Assembly: GCA_023420935.1 (NCBI GenBank) | Contig: JAEZUR010000169.1 | Location: 1 to 51,867 of the forward strand | Source: Bacillota bacterium | GTDB lineage: Bacteria > Bacillota > Clostridia > Lachnospirales > Lachnospiraceae | Length of the DNA: 51,867 bases | Direction: 5' to 3' | Shown here: positions 1 to 8,202 of the stretch, one piece after another | How positions within the stretch are numbered: position 1 is the stretch's first letter | How the letters are laid out: the number at the start of each line of letters is the position of its first letter | Position numbers and translations under genes: made by a program | The notes under the pieces: model-generated | Seen by the model: only the letters and a program-made list of their open reading frames with translations | What the model was told of the DNA's origin: nothing | Database searches by the model: none

Positions 1-1336
1 GGTTAAAGTCTCTGATATCATGACCATCTACTTTAATGGAGCCACTATTAATATCATAGAATCTCATAAGTAACTTAACCATAGTAGTCTTACCTGCACC
101 AGTTGGTCCTACAATTGCAACTTTCTGACCTTGTTCTACATCTGTACTAAAATCATTGATAATGATCTTGTCTGGGTGGTAACCAAAATGAACATTTTCA
201 AAGGAAACATGACCTTCAATACCTTCTGTAGAAACAGGATTTTCAACTGTCTGTACTTCTTCCTCTTCTTCTAAGAATTCAAATACACGTTCTGCAGCTG
301 CTGCTGTAGATTGAAGCATATTAGATATCTGAGCAATCTGGCCGATTGGTTGTGTAAATCTTCTTACATATTGAATAAAGGACTGAATTTCACCAACTTT
401 GATAGTACCTTTAATTGCAAGGTAACCACCTAAAATTGCAACTGCTACATATCCTAAGTTACCTACAAAGTTCATAATTGGGTGCATCATACCGGATAAG
501 AATTGTGATTTCCAAGCAGAGTTATATAACACTTTATTGGTAGCATCAAACTCTTCAATTACGGCTTCTTCACGGTTAAATACCTTAACAACATTATGAC
601 CACTATATACTTCTTCCACCTGACCATTAACATGACCTAAGTATTCCTGTTGTTCCTTAAAGTATTTTTGGGACTTTTTCATAACAAATCCAATCATAAC
701 CATGGAAAGCGGTAAGATTAAGATGGTTACTAACGTCATCAACGGACTAATCGTTAACATCATAATTGCGATACCAATAATGGTTGCTACAGAGGAAACC
801 AACTGAGTTAAACTCTGATTTAAACTGGTACTTAAGGTATCAATATCATTGGTAATTCTTGATAAGATTTCACCATGAGTTTTGGTATCATAATAATTCA
901 TTGGAATACGACCAATTTTCTCAGAGGCATCTTTTCTTAATTGGTAACTTACCTTCTGAGAGATTCCAGTCATAACAACTCCCTGGATAAATGCAAATAC
1001 TGCACTTATGATATATAACACTAATAAGAATAATAATATCTGTGCAATACTATCAAAATCAATTCCAGTTCCGCCTTTTACTTTATCTACTAAACCTTCA
1101 AATATCTCAGTGGTCGCATTACCTAAGATCTTTGGTCCTACAATATCAAATGCAGTACTTGCTATGGTAAATACTAATACCACTAACATACCAATTGCAT
1201 ATTTACTCATGTATTTTGCTAGTTTTGCAAGAGTTCCTTTAAAATTCTTTGCCTTTTCCGTAGGGGCACCCATGGCACCAGGGCCAAATGGTCCACCTGA
1301 TCTTCTTCCTGGTGCTGGCTTATTCTCATTACTCAT
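1..1336 (-). CDS. ABC exporter half-transporter, subunit 2 (C-terminus cut by window edge)
   Basis: Partial: about 445 codons are visible, starting at the ATG at 1336 (AGGAGG 8 nt upstream), and the gene leaves the window inside the nucleotide-binding domain. It has a proline/glycine-rich N-terminus (MSNENKPAPGRRSGGPFGPG), a six-helix type-1 exporter membrane domain and the start of the ATPase domain with Walker A GPTGAGKTT. Signature and Walker B lie outside the window. It overlaps the end of the upstream ABC gene by 8 nt (ATGAGTAA), so the two are translationally coupled and should form a heterodimer. Because its partner has a degenerate Walker B, this subunit is expected to carry the catalytic Glu, which cannot be checked here. 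Likely multidrug or lipid-like exporter; substrate unknown. Confidence 0.9.
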   Translation of the reverse strand, partial: MSNENKPAPGRRSGGPFGPGAMGAPTEKAKNFKGTLAKLAKYMSKYAIGMLVVLVFTIASTAFDIVGPKILGNATTEIFEGLVDKVKGGTGIDFDSIAQILLFLLVLYIISAVFAFIQGVVMTGISQKVSYQLRKDASEKIGRIPMNYYDTKTHGEILSRITNDIDTLSTSLNQSLTQLVSSVATIIGIAIMMLTISPLMTLVTILILPLSMVMIGFVMKKSQKYFKEQQEYLGHVNGQVEEVYSGHNVVKVFNREEAVIEEFDATNKVLYNSAWKSQFLSGMMHPIMNFVGNLGYVAVAILGGYLAIKGTIKVGEIQSFIQYVRRFTQPIGQIAQISNMLQSTAAAAERVFEFLEEEEEVQTVENPVSTEGIEGHVSFENVHFGYHPDKIIINDFSTDVEQGQKVAIVGPTGAGKTTMVKLLMRFYDINSGSIKVDGHDIRDFN

Positions 1337-3614
1337 TGGATTTTCCTCCTTCCTTTTTATTGGAGTGTTTCTCTAATTCTTCACTGGATAACTGGGAACT
1401 TGCAATCTGTTGATATACCTCGTTATCGGCTAATAATTCATCATGTGTACCAATACCTGCAATCTTTCCATCATCAATTACAATAATCTGGTCCGCATGC
1501 ATGATCGTACTGATTCTTTGTGCTACAATCAGAACGGTACTGTCTCCCATTTCTTCTTTTAATGCTTTTCTAAGAGCTACATCAGTCTTATAATCAAGAG
1601 CTGAAAAACTATCATCGAAAATATAAATCTTAGGTTGTTTTGCAATGGCTCTTGCAATAGAAAGTCTCTGTTTTTGTCCACCGGATACATTGTTTCCGCC
1701 TTGTGCAATATCACTTTCATATCCTTCTGGTTTTTCTTCGATAAAATCAGTTGCCTGAGCGATCTTAGCAGCTTTCTTCACTACATCTTCTGTGGCGTTT
1801 ATATTACCAAATCGAATATTAGAGTCAATGGTACCAGTGAAAAGAACTCCTTTTTGTGGTACATATCCTAATTGTTCTCTTAAATCATGTTGAGATATCT
1901 CACGAACATCTACTCCATCAATTCTTACACTACCAGATGTTACATCATATAATCTTGGTATTAAATTGATTAACGTTGATTTACCACAACCAGTACTTCC
2001 GATAAATGCAGTTGTCTGTCCAGGTCTTGCTGTAAATGTAATGTCTTCCAATGCATCATCTTCTGCATTAGGATAACGGAAGTTAACATGATCAAATTCC
2101 ACAACACCTTGAGCATCTAATCCTAGTTTGTTTTCCACTTCAGGATTTTTGATCGTTAACTCGGTATTTATAATTTCATCTATTCGATTTGCTGCTACTG
2201 CTGCACGAGGAAGCATAATGGATATCATAGTAAGCATTAAGAATGAAATTACGATTTGGAAGGTATAAGTAAGAAATGCCATCATATCTCCAACTTGTAG
2301 ATTACCTTGGTCAATTCCCTTAGCACCAAACCAAATGATTACGATTGTAACAACGTTCATTATAAAGAACATAAATGGCATCATAATAGCCATAGTACGA
2401 GTTGTAAATAATGCGTTTCTAGTTAAATCTGTATTTGCTTCATCAAATCGTTTCTCTTCATGACGATCTGTACTAAATGCACGGATAACAGGAAGTCCTG
2501 TAAGAATTTCTCTTGTTACTAAGTTTACTCGGTCAACCAAAACCTGCATTCTTTTAAATTTTGGCATTGCTACAACAAATAGCACACCTACGATTACCAT
2601 AATCACGGCAACAGCTGCAAATATAATCCAAGCCATGGAAGTTTCCGTATTTAACACCTTGATTACTCCACCAAAACCAAGAATTGGTGCATAAAATACC
2701 ATTCGAAGTAATAATACCGATACCATCTGAACTTGTTGGATATCGTTGGTACTTCTTGTGATTAAGGATGCAGTAGAAAATCGATCCATTTCTACACTAG
2801 AAAATGTAACAACCTTTTTAAATACTCTGCTTCTTAAATTCATACCAATCTTTGCTGCCACTTTGGCTGCCAATAAACAGACAATAATGGTAGAAATCAT
2901 AGCAATTAATGCAACACCAATCATTTTTAAACCTGCATCAAGAAGATAATCATATTGAATATCATTTAAATCCATTCCAATTGCTTCATATTCTGCTTTG
3001 GAAAATGCAATTGAGATTTGATCTTTGATAAGAGCTGATTGTTTATCCATTTCCTTTATAATTTCATCGGAAATCTCAGTTCTTTGTTGTATTGGCATCT
3101 GACTTAACATTGCAAAGATATCAAAATCTTTTGGATAAACGGCTGTCATACCGGCAGCATCTATCATTTTTTGCTTAAATTCTGTTAACTGTTCACTATC
3201 TGTTGAGAAAAAGGTTACTAATACAATTGGATTGGAAAGCTCAGTTATTAGCTTATCCTTATCCTCTTCTGTTACAGTTATTTCATATAATCCTTCTTCT
3301 TTTACTTCTGGATATTTCTTATTAAATGCTTTTAATTCTTTTTCTGAGAATTTATCTTTATCAATCAATGAATAGGATTCATTTAGTGTACTCTGTTGGT
3401 CTTCATTTAAAAATAAGTTTAATTTCTCAAAGGTAGATTCCCTCATTACATCTGGAACTTGATCTTCAATACCACCTTGCTGAATTCCTATATCAACAAT
3501 ATTGGATGTATATTGAGGAAGAGCCAAGTCACAAACAGCCTGTAATACTAATAATGCAATTATAAACAGGACAGTTGCCAAATGCTCTGTAAGATACTTC
3601 ATTACTCTAATCAT
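1329..3614 (-). CDS. ABC exporter half-transporter, subunit 1, with large extracytoplasmic insert and degenerate Walker B
   Basis: 761 aa, about 150-180 aa longer than standard half-exporters. TM1 is at residues ~12-33, followed by a soluble acidic/lysine-rich insert (~40-225) before TM2 (~229-252). The remaining helices and the ATPase domain follow: Walker A GSTGCGKST at 539-547, signature NVSGGQKQR at 642-650, Walker B IYIFDD at 663-668. The usual catalytic Glu after Walker B is Asp (D668), as in the degenerate site of heterodimeric exporters such as BmrCD or TM287/288. It starts 0 nt after the marR stop and overlaps the next gene, giving an operon marR-ABC-ABC. The long loop after TM1 is seen in several Clostridia exporters; its role is unknown. 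Probable drug or peptide efflux. Confidence 0.92.
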   Translation of the reverse strand: MIRVMKYLTEHLATVLFIIALLVLQAVCDLALPQYTSNIVDIGIQQGGIEDQVPDVMRESTFEKLNLFLNEDQQSTLNESYSLIDKDKFSEKELKAFNKKYPEVKEEGLYEITVTEEDKDKLITELSNPIVLVTFFSTDSEQLTEFKQKMIDAAGMTAVYPKDFDIFAMLSQMPIQQRTEISDEIIKEMDKQSALIKDQISIAFSKAEYEAIGMDLNDIQYDYLLDAGLKMIGVALIAMISTIIVCLLAAKVAAKIGMNLRSRVFKKVVTFSSVEMDRFSTASLITRSTNDIQQVQMVSVLLLRMVFYAPILGFGGVIKVLNTETSMAWIIFAAVAVIMVIVGVLFVVAMPKFKRMQVLVDRVNLVTREILTGLPVIRAFSTDRHEEKRFDEANTDLTRNALFTTRTMAIMMPFMFFIMNVVTIVIIWFGAKGIDQGNLQVGDMMAFLTYTFQIVISFLMLTMISIMLPRAAVAANRIDEIINTELTIKNPEVENKLGLDAQGVVEFDHVNFRYPNAEDDALEDITFTARPGQTTAFIGSTGCGKSTLINLIPRLYDVTSGSVRIDGVDVREISQHDLREQLGYVPQKGVLFTGTIDSNIRFGNINATEDVVKKAAKIAQATDFIEEKPEGYESDIAQGGNNVSGGQKQRLSIARAIAKQPKIYIFDDSFSALDYKTDVALRKALKEEMGDSTVLIVAQRISTIMHADQIIVIDDGKIAGIGTHDELLADNEVYQQIASSQLSSEELEKHSNKKEGGKSNE

Positions 3615-4127
3615 TTACATATTTCCTTTCTTCTTGTTCTTTAATTCCATTTCGTTTATTTCTTCTTCTAATATATTGCAAAGTTTGCCACATAACTGAT
3701 TTAGATGCTGCATATCCTCATCGCCCATTCGCTCCATTATGGTATTCGACATATCCTGCATGTTTATCTTGGCATTCTTGAAACTCGTCACTCCCTTATC
3801 TGTCAGTTTTACATATATATTTCGTTTGTCCTTTGGGTCAGACAAGCGCTCGATATATCCCTTTTCTTCTAAATTTCTTAGCATTTTTGAAGTAGCTGAT
3901 TTACTTCCCTTCATCATACCGCTTAAATCTGAAATCTTTAAACCACAATTAAAGTCCTGTTGATCTCCAACAGGCTCATCCGCCCAATGTGGGTGTGCCT
4001 TCCATCCATATATGGCACCTAACATAAAGAATTCACCATGGGATACATCAAAAAGCTTTACTCTCATAGATAATTTTTTGAATCGATGCATAATACTAAA
4101 AAAATCTTTTCCCATACCTTCATTCAA
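3615..4127 (-). CDS. MarR-family transcriptional regulator of the ABC exporter
   Basis: 170 aa winged-helix MarR protein. The DNA-binding core is visible as ISDLSGMMKGSKSATSKML followed by LEEKGYIERLSDPKDKRN (recognition helix and wing). There is an insertion (HWADEPVGDQQDFNCG) between the first dimerisation helices and the HTH. The best start is a TTG at 4127, because AAAGGAG lies 11 nt upstream; an in-frame ATG at 4115 lacks a ribosome binding site. It is the first gene of the exporter operon. A 33-nt near-palindrome sits directly behind its -10 box, so autorepression relieved by an exporter substrate is the natural model (inference from family behaviour). Confidence 0.9.
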   Translation of the reverse strand: MNEGMGKDFFSIMHRFKKLSMRVKLFDVSHGEFFMLGAIYGWKAHPHWADEPVGDQQDFNCGLKISDLSGMMKGSKSATSKMLRNLEEKGYIERLSDPKDKRNIYVKLTDKGVTSFKNAKINMQDMSNTIMERMGDEDMQHLNQLCGKLCNILEEEINEMELKNKKKGNM

Positions 4128-4152
4128 GATGAATAATTCTCCTTTCTTAAAT

Positions 4153-4185
4153 AGTTTACCTGTTCAACAGTTAACCAAGTAAACT
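4153..4185. promoter_or_regulatory. Candidate MarR operator palindrome
   Basis: Two 16-nt arms around one central base. On the minus strand the left arm is AGTTTACTTGGTTAAC and the inverted right arm AGTTTACCTGTTCAAC; 13 of 16 positions match. It starts just downstream of the -10 box of the marR-ABC promoter and would cover the transcription start, a repressor position. Assignment to the adjacent MarR protein is inferred from position. Confidence 0.75.
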
Positions 4186-4187
4186 AT

Positions 4188-4215
4188 ATTTTAGTCCGTT
4201 TTTTCCATTTGTCAA
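4188..4215 (-). promoter_or_regulatory. Sigma-A-type promoter of the marR-ABC-ABC operon
   Basis: On the minus strand: TTGACA (4210-4215), 16-nt spacer, TAAAAT (4188-4193). It lies 61 nt upstream of the marR start and abuts the palindrome at 4153-4185. Confidence 0.7.
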
Positions 4216-4296
4216 CCAGTTTTTGATAAATTTTTATTAGTTTATATTTTTTTTAGACTTTGTTCGGTCTTTTGACCCAAGAAGTATGTTTTTAAG

Positions 4297-4325
4297 TTGA
4301 CATAGAATATAAATAGTGTTACCAT
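4297..4325 (+). promoter_or_regulatory. Possible promoter of the glmS leader
   Basis: TTGACA at 4297-4302, 17-nt spacer, TACCAT at 4320-4325 (4 of 6 against consensus). If used, it gives a ~150-nt leader before the ribozyme cleavage site. That leader holds a 9-nt inverted repeat (CATTTCTGT near 4322-4331, ACAGAAATG near 4413-4422) and an unexplained AGGAGGAGG run near 4365 with no good start codon behind it. Confidence 0.4.
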
Positions 4326-4483
4326 TTCTGTGTCACTGTCAATTCTATTTCATATAGTAAAGAAGGAGGAGGTTTTTAATAAGTAAGGTGATCCCAAAGC
4401 CAACCATCTAAAACAGAAATGTTTTTATGCAATTTGTTATGAACGTATTATATGATGATTAACATTTTGACATAATAAAATTA

Positions 4484-4645
4484 GCGCCATGCACCTCTAT
4501 TGGGACGGAAAGCTACAAAATTGTAGCACTTAGGGGTTAACGAGGTAGAGAGTTATCTAATTATTCGGCGGATGCTCTCTCGTGTTTATTTCCACACGTC
4601 ATATACTGAGAAAACGGCAGGTAACTGCAACACAAAAACAGTATT
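4484..4645 (+). ncRNA. glmS leader: glmS ribozyme (GlcN6P-activated self-cleaving riboswitch)
   Basis: The leader matches the conserved ribozyme core: AGCGCC at the cleavage site (cut expected between A4483 and G4484), GGGUUAACGAGG near 4532-4543, and UUCGGCGGAUGC near 4563-4574. Helices are visible: GCTACA/TGTAGC (4511-4526), CGTGT/ACACG after the core, and the P4-like ATACTG/CAGTAT stem with inner GGCAG/CTGC ending near 4644. In this class GlcN6P is the coenzyme for cleavage, and the 5'-OH product is degraded (RNase J1 in Bacillus), lowering GlmS. Its place 174 nt ahead of glmS fits exactly. The 3' boundary is approximate. Confidence 0.95.
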
Positions 4646-4818
4646 CGGAAAATTATATGGAATTGCATATTACGTTTTGTAGCGATATTTTTACAGTTTC
4701 TTAAGAAGCTATTATTTTGATGCTTATCTTTTAGAATAAATCTGTAGGAATCCAATCGTTTTATCTGAATGCCTAATTATGTAATATCCGGAATCTAATT
4801 TTAAAGGAGACGACAAAT

Positions 4819-6639
4819 ATGTGTGGAATTATAGGATTTACAGGCGTTATTGACGCCAAAAAGGTATTAACAGAAGGATTAAAAGAACTCGAATATAGAG
4901 GATATGATAGTGCTGGTATTGCATTTTATACAGAAAACGGAATACGTACCATCAAAAAAGAAGGTAAAGTTTCTAATCTTTGTGAAAAAGTAGCAGAAGA
5001 ATCAACGGATGTAACTGGTTGTGGTATTGGCCATACTAGATGGGCAACCCATGGTGGGGTTTGTGATACCAATTCACATCCTCATTCCTTTGGACGCGTT
5101 ACCTTAATTCATAATGGAATTATTGAAAATTATCAAGCATTACAAGATGAGTTAGAACAACAAGGCAAAAAACCAATCTCTCAAACAGATTCTGAGATTG
5201 CTGCTATGGTTATTGATTCCTGTTATGATGGGAACCCAATAAAAGCAATTACCAAAGCAGTTGCTAAATTAGAAGGTGCTTATGGTTTCTGTATTATGTT
5301 TGAAGATCAGCCGGGCGTAATCTATGCAATCCGTAATGGTAGTCCTCTGGTTGCGACTCATACAGAAAAAGGCTCTTTCATTGCCTCTGATATGGTTGCC
5401 TTAATTAAGTATTCCAAAGATTATTTTGTTCTTCCAGAACATCACATCGCTAGATTGACTACAGAAGGTATTACCGTAACAAATATGGAACATCAAGTTA
5501 TAGAACCACAAATGCTACATGTTAGCTGGGATGTGGCTGCTGCAAGAAAAGGCGGCTATGATTATTTCATGTTAAAAGAAATTCACGAGCAGCCCGATGC
5601 ACTTCGTAATACCATTACTCCAAGAGTAAAACATGGTCTTCCGGACTTTTCAGCAGATAATATCTCTGATAGCGTATTCGAATCCATTGATCGCATCGTT
5701 ATTGTTGGTTGTGGTACTGCAATGCATGCAGGTTTAGTTGGAAAGAATATGATTGAACAATTATCACGTGTACCAGTTAGTGTTGAGATTGCATCCGAGT
5801 TCCGCTATCAGAACCCAATCTTAACTGAGAACACACTCGTTATTTCCATATCACAATCTGGTGAAACAGCTGACACACTTGCAGCAATTCGTCAAGCAAA
5901 ACAAGAAGGAGCCAAAACCTTATCTATCGTAAATGTAAAAGGCTCTTCCATTGCCAGAGAAAGTGATTATGTATTATATACACATGCAGGTCCTGAAATT
6001 GCAGTAGCTAGTACCAAGGCATATACTGTTCAACTTTCTGCCCTTTACTTGATTGCATTCCGCTTCTCGATGGTAAAAGGAAAATTATCCAAGGAAGATG
6101 CGATTCGCTACATGAATCTCCTTACTGAATCCGTAGATACCGTGGAAACTCTTCTTGCCTACGATAAACAAATCGAAACAATTAGTAAGCGTCTAGAAAA
6201 AGTGGAGGATCTATTCTTCATCGGACGTGGACTTGATTATGCGTTATCCTGCGAAGGATCTATTAAATTAAAAGAAATTAGCTATATTCATTCCGAAGCG
6301 TATGCTGCTGGTGAATTAAAACACGGAACAATCTCCTTAATCACAGATAATGTTCCAGTTATCGCAATTGCAACTCAGGAAAATGTATATGCTAAAATGA
6401 TTTCAAACATAAGAGAAGTACGTTCCAGAGGAGCAATGGTAATCTTAATCACCAATTCAGAAGTACAAGTGGACGCATCACTATGTGACCATCTAATCGT
6501 TCTTCCAAAAATGGATGACCAGTTTACTCCATTCGGAACCGCAGTAATCTTACAATATATCGCCTACTACACCGCCGTAGCCCGAGGCCTAAACGTAGAC
6601 CAACCAAGAAATTTAGCGAAATCTGTAACGGTAGAATGA
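4819..6639 (+). CDS. glmS: Glutamine--fructose-6-phosphate aminotransferase (isomerizing)
   Basis: 606 aa, the normal length. It makes glucosamine-6-phosphate from fructose-6-phosphate and glutamine, the first step to UDP-GlcNAc for peptidoglycan. The N-terminus MCGIIGFTG places the catalytic Cys right after the initiator Met, as in class II amidotransferases. The glutaminase domain spans ~1-220 (GHTRWATHG, HNGIIENY), followed by two SIS sugar-isomerase domains (~285-420 with SQSGETADT, ~455-600) and the conserved C-terminus LAKSVTVE. GGAG precedes the ATG. Expression should be controlled by the ribozyme in its leader. It is monocistronic: a long palindromic structure follows, then convergent maf. 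Confidence 0.98.
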   Translation: MCGIIGFTGVIDAKKVLTEGLKELEYRGYDSAGIAFYTENGIRTIKKEGKVSNLCEKVAEESTDVTGCGIGHTRWATHGGVCDTNSHPHSFGRVTLIHNGIIENYQALQDELEQQGKKPISQTDSEIAAMVIDSCYDGNPIKAITKAVAKLEGAYGFCIMFEDQPGVIYAIRNGSPLVATHTEKGSFIASDMVALIKYSKDYFVLPEHHIARLTTEGITVTNMEHQVIEPQMLHVSWDVAAARKGGYDYFMLKEIHEQPDALRNTITPRVKHGLPDFSADNISDSVFESIDRIVIVGCGTAMHAGLVGKNMIEQLSRVPVSVEIASEFRYQNPILTENTLVISISQSGETADTLAAIRQAKQEGAKTLSIVNVKGSSIARESDYVLYTHAGPEIAVASTKAYTVQLSALYLIAFRFSMVKGKLSKEDAIRYMNLLTESVDTVETLLAYDKQIETISKRLEKVEDLFFIGRGLDYALSCEGSIKLKEISYIHSEAYAAGELKHGTISLITDNVPVIAIATQENVYAKMISNIREVRSRGAMVILITNSEVQVDASLCDHLIVLPKMDDQFTPFGTAVILQYIAYYTAVARGLNVDQPRNLAKSVTVE

Positions 6640-6647
6640 TCGCGCAG

Positions 6648-6807
6648 GCAACGAGCCAGATACAATAATAGAACGAGAAAAATCCAAACCAGGAATTCTT
6701 TCCTCCTGGCTTGGATTTTTCTCGTTCTATTATTGTATCTGGGGACTGCCCGCGTAAAAAACAAGCAATCTTCTCATGCTTGTTTTCTTACACGGGTGGC
6801 TCGTTGC
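6648..6807. repeat. Nested palindrome: outer stem enclosing two hairpins, between convergent glmS and maf
   Basis: Three inverted repeats are nested. Outer arms: GCAACGAGCC (6648-6657) and GGCTCGTTGC (6798-6807), perfect. Hairpin 1: 6656-6694 with 6704-6742, 39-nt arms with a single A/C mismatch and a 9-nt loop. Hairpin 2: 6749-6767 with 6777-6796, about 19 nt, imperfect. The strands fold the same way in either direction. There is no run of T after a stem, so it is not a textbook intrinsic terminator; the T5 runs lie inside hairpin 1. It may act as a bidirectional terminator or mRNA 3'-end stabiliser, or be a mobile palindromic unit (MITE/REP-like). Confidence 0.85.
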
Positions 6808-6818
6808 TCCACAACCTC

Positions 6819-7415
6819 TTACTCCCCATCCTCCAACAAATCAATCCCATTTTCCATCAACACCTCATAAATCCTAGAAATCGGCAACCCAACTACATTA
6901 TAATAATCTCCTACCAACTGATTAATATAGACAGCAAACTTCCCCTGAATCCCATAAGCACCTGCTTTATCCATCGGTTCCCCAGTAGCCACATAACGCT
7001 CAATCTGCTCCTCTGAGATTTCACAGAAACCAACTTGGGTACATACAGAGAAATTCCAAGTTCGCTCTACTTGTCCCTCTTTTTTCTCTATCAATGCCAC
7101 ACCAGAATAGACCTCATGAACCTGGTTCTGTAATTCTCTTAACATTTCTTTGGCATGAGCTTCATCCCTTGGTTTACCTAGAATCTGATTATTAAACACA
7201 ACTACCGTATCCGTACCAATAATTAAGGCATCTTCCTCGATAGAAGATGCGATATCATCCGCTTTCATAAATGCTAATTCCCTTACAACTGCAACTGGAT
7301 CACTGCTTGTAATAATTTCTTCTTTTTCACTTGGAATAATCGTAAATTTAACGCCAACTTGCTCTAATATTTCTTTTCTTCTAGGCGATTGTGATGCTAA
7401 AATAATGTTAGGCAT
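6819..7415 (-). CDS. maf: Maf-family nucleoside triphosphate pyrophosphatase
   Basis: 198 aa, typical length. Maf proteins hydrolyse nucleoside triphosphates (dTTP/UTP or modified nucleotides) to monophosphates in the cytoplasm. The signature LASQSPRRKEIL (residues 6-17) is the substrate-binding loop. IIGTDTVV (~66-73), KPRD and the GAYGIQG motif (~153-159) follow the family. It starts 3 nt after the upstream histidine-phosphatase gene, with GGGAGG in the SD position, so the two form an operon. The exact substrate cannot be read from sequence. Confidence 0.95.
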   Translation of the reverse strand: MPNIILASQSPRRKEILEQVGVKFTIIPSEKEEIITSSDPVAVVRELAFMKADDIASSIEEDALIIGTDTVVVFNNQILGKPRDEAHAKEMLRELQNQVHEVYSGVALIEKKEGQVERTWNFSVCTQVGFCEISEEQIERYVATGEPMDKAGAYGIQGKFAVYINQLVGDYYNVVGLPISRIYEVLMENGIDLLEDGE

Positions 7416-7418
7416 ACC

Positions 7419-8075
7419 TTAATCCTCCCTGTTTTTTCTAAGCAAAGTCTCATCTGCTTCTATATGTGCATAATCATTAAAACGTTCTAAATAGAAAACC
7501 TTATTTTCTTCGTTATAATATAATTGGGTAATACTGCAATTTTCCAATGAATTTGCAAATAATAGTTTCTTATCAGCATTTCCTGAAAAAAGTCTGGCTA
7601 ATAAAGATCGAATGGCACCTCCATGGGTTACAACCAATACATTCTTCTTACCACTTTCTATGATTTCATCTAGAACCGGCATCATTCGATCTGCTACTTG
7701 GTTCGCAGTTTCGCCACCTGGATAATGAATATCGCATTCCAGTGGACTATGCGTGCTATAATAGTTCTGGTAAAATTCCTTAATTGTAGCATCCGGTTTA
7801 CCTGTTAAATCCCCAAAGTCAATCTCTTTAATCCCTTCCCGTATCTGATGTTCTAACTCAAAACCATTAGCGGATACTTCCTGCATTTTATTATATGTAA
7901 TCTTTGCTGTTTCTATTGCACGAATCAAATCACTTGAATACAATCCATCAATAGGATACTTGGCTAGTCGTCTACCAAGTAACTCCGCCTGCTTTTTCCC
8001 AATTTTACAAAGTGGTACATTCACATTACAATCAGTACTATTTTGTTTACCATGTCGAACTAAATATATATTCAT
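7419..8075 (-). CDS. Histidine phosphatase (phosphoglycerate-mutase-like) family protein
   Basis: 218 aa. N-terminal YLVRHGKQ carries the catalytic RHG histidine (~residue 8). The second half of the active site is VVTHGGAIR (~149-157), and GLYSSDLIRAIETA is the conserved SSDLxRAxxTA block. Family members act as broad phosphatases or cofactor-dependent mutases through a phosphohistidine. The longer tail and lack of further landmarks leave the substrate open. It is the first gene of a two-gene unit with maf, driven by a good promoter at 8118-8146. SD GGGAG precedes the ATG. Confidence 0.88.
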   Translation of the reverse strand: MNIYLVRHGKQNSTDCNVNVPLCKIGKKQAELLGRRLAKYPIDGLYSSDLIRAIETAKITYNKMQEVSANGFELEHQIREGIKEIDFGDLTGKPDATIKEFYQNYYSTHSPLECDIHYPGGETANQVADRMMPVLDEIIESGKKNVLVVTHGGAIRSLLARLFSGNADKKLLFANSLENCSITQLYYNEENKVFYLERFNDYAHIEADETLLRKNRED

Positions 8076-8117
8076 TGAAAGCTCCCATCTATGTCTAGTA
8101 TCTTTTGTATCTATTTA

Positions 8118-8146
8118 ATCATAATTGGCATTGTATTACTTGTCAA
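8118..8146 (-). promoter_or_regulatory. Promoter of the histidine phosphatase-maf operon
   Basis: Minus strand: TTGACA (8141-8146), 17-nt spacer, TATGAT (8118-8123), 43 nt upstream of the start codon. Confidence 0.75.
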
Positions 8147-8202
8147 GTTTTACCGATTCCTTTCGCAATTATTACATTAATTAGTCTATATAATACTGTT
8201 TT

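Noticed and set aside
1008..1376. 122-codon plus-strand reading frame over the ABC gene junction
   Set aside because: Shadow of two overlapping ABC transporter genes on the minus strand.
4561..4755. 64-codon minus-strand reading frame
   Set aside because: It lies antisense to the glmS ribozyme, has no ribosome binding site and no recognisable motif.
6711..7016. 101-codon plus-strand reading frame
   Set aside because: It starts inside the palindrome and runs antisense through maf; a shadow frame.
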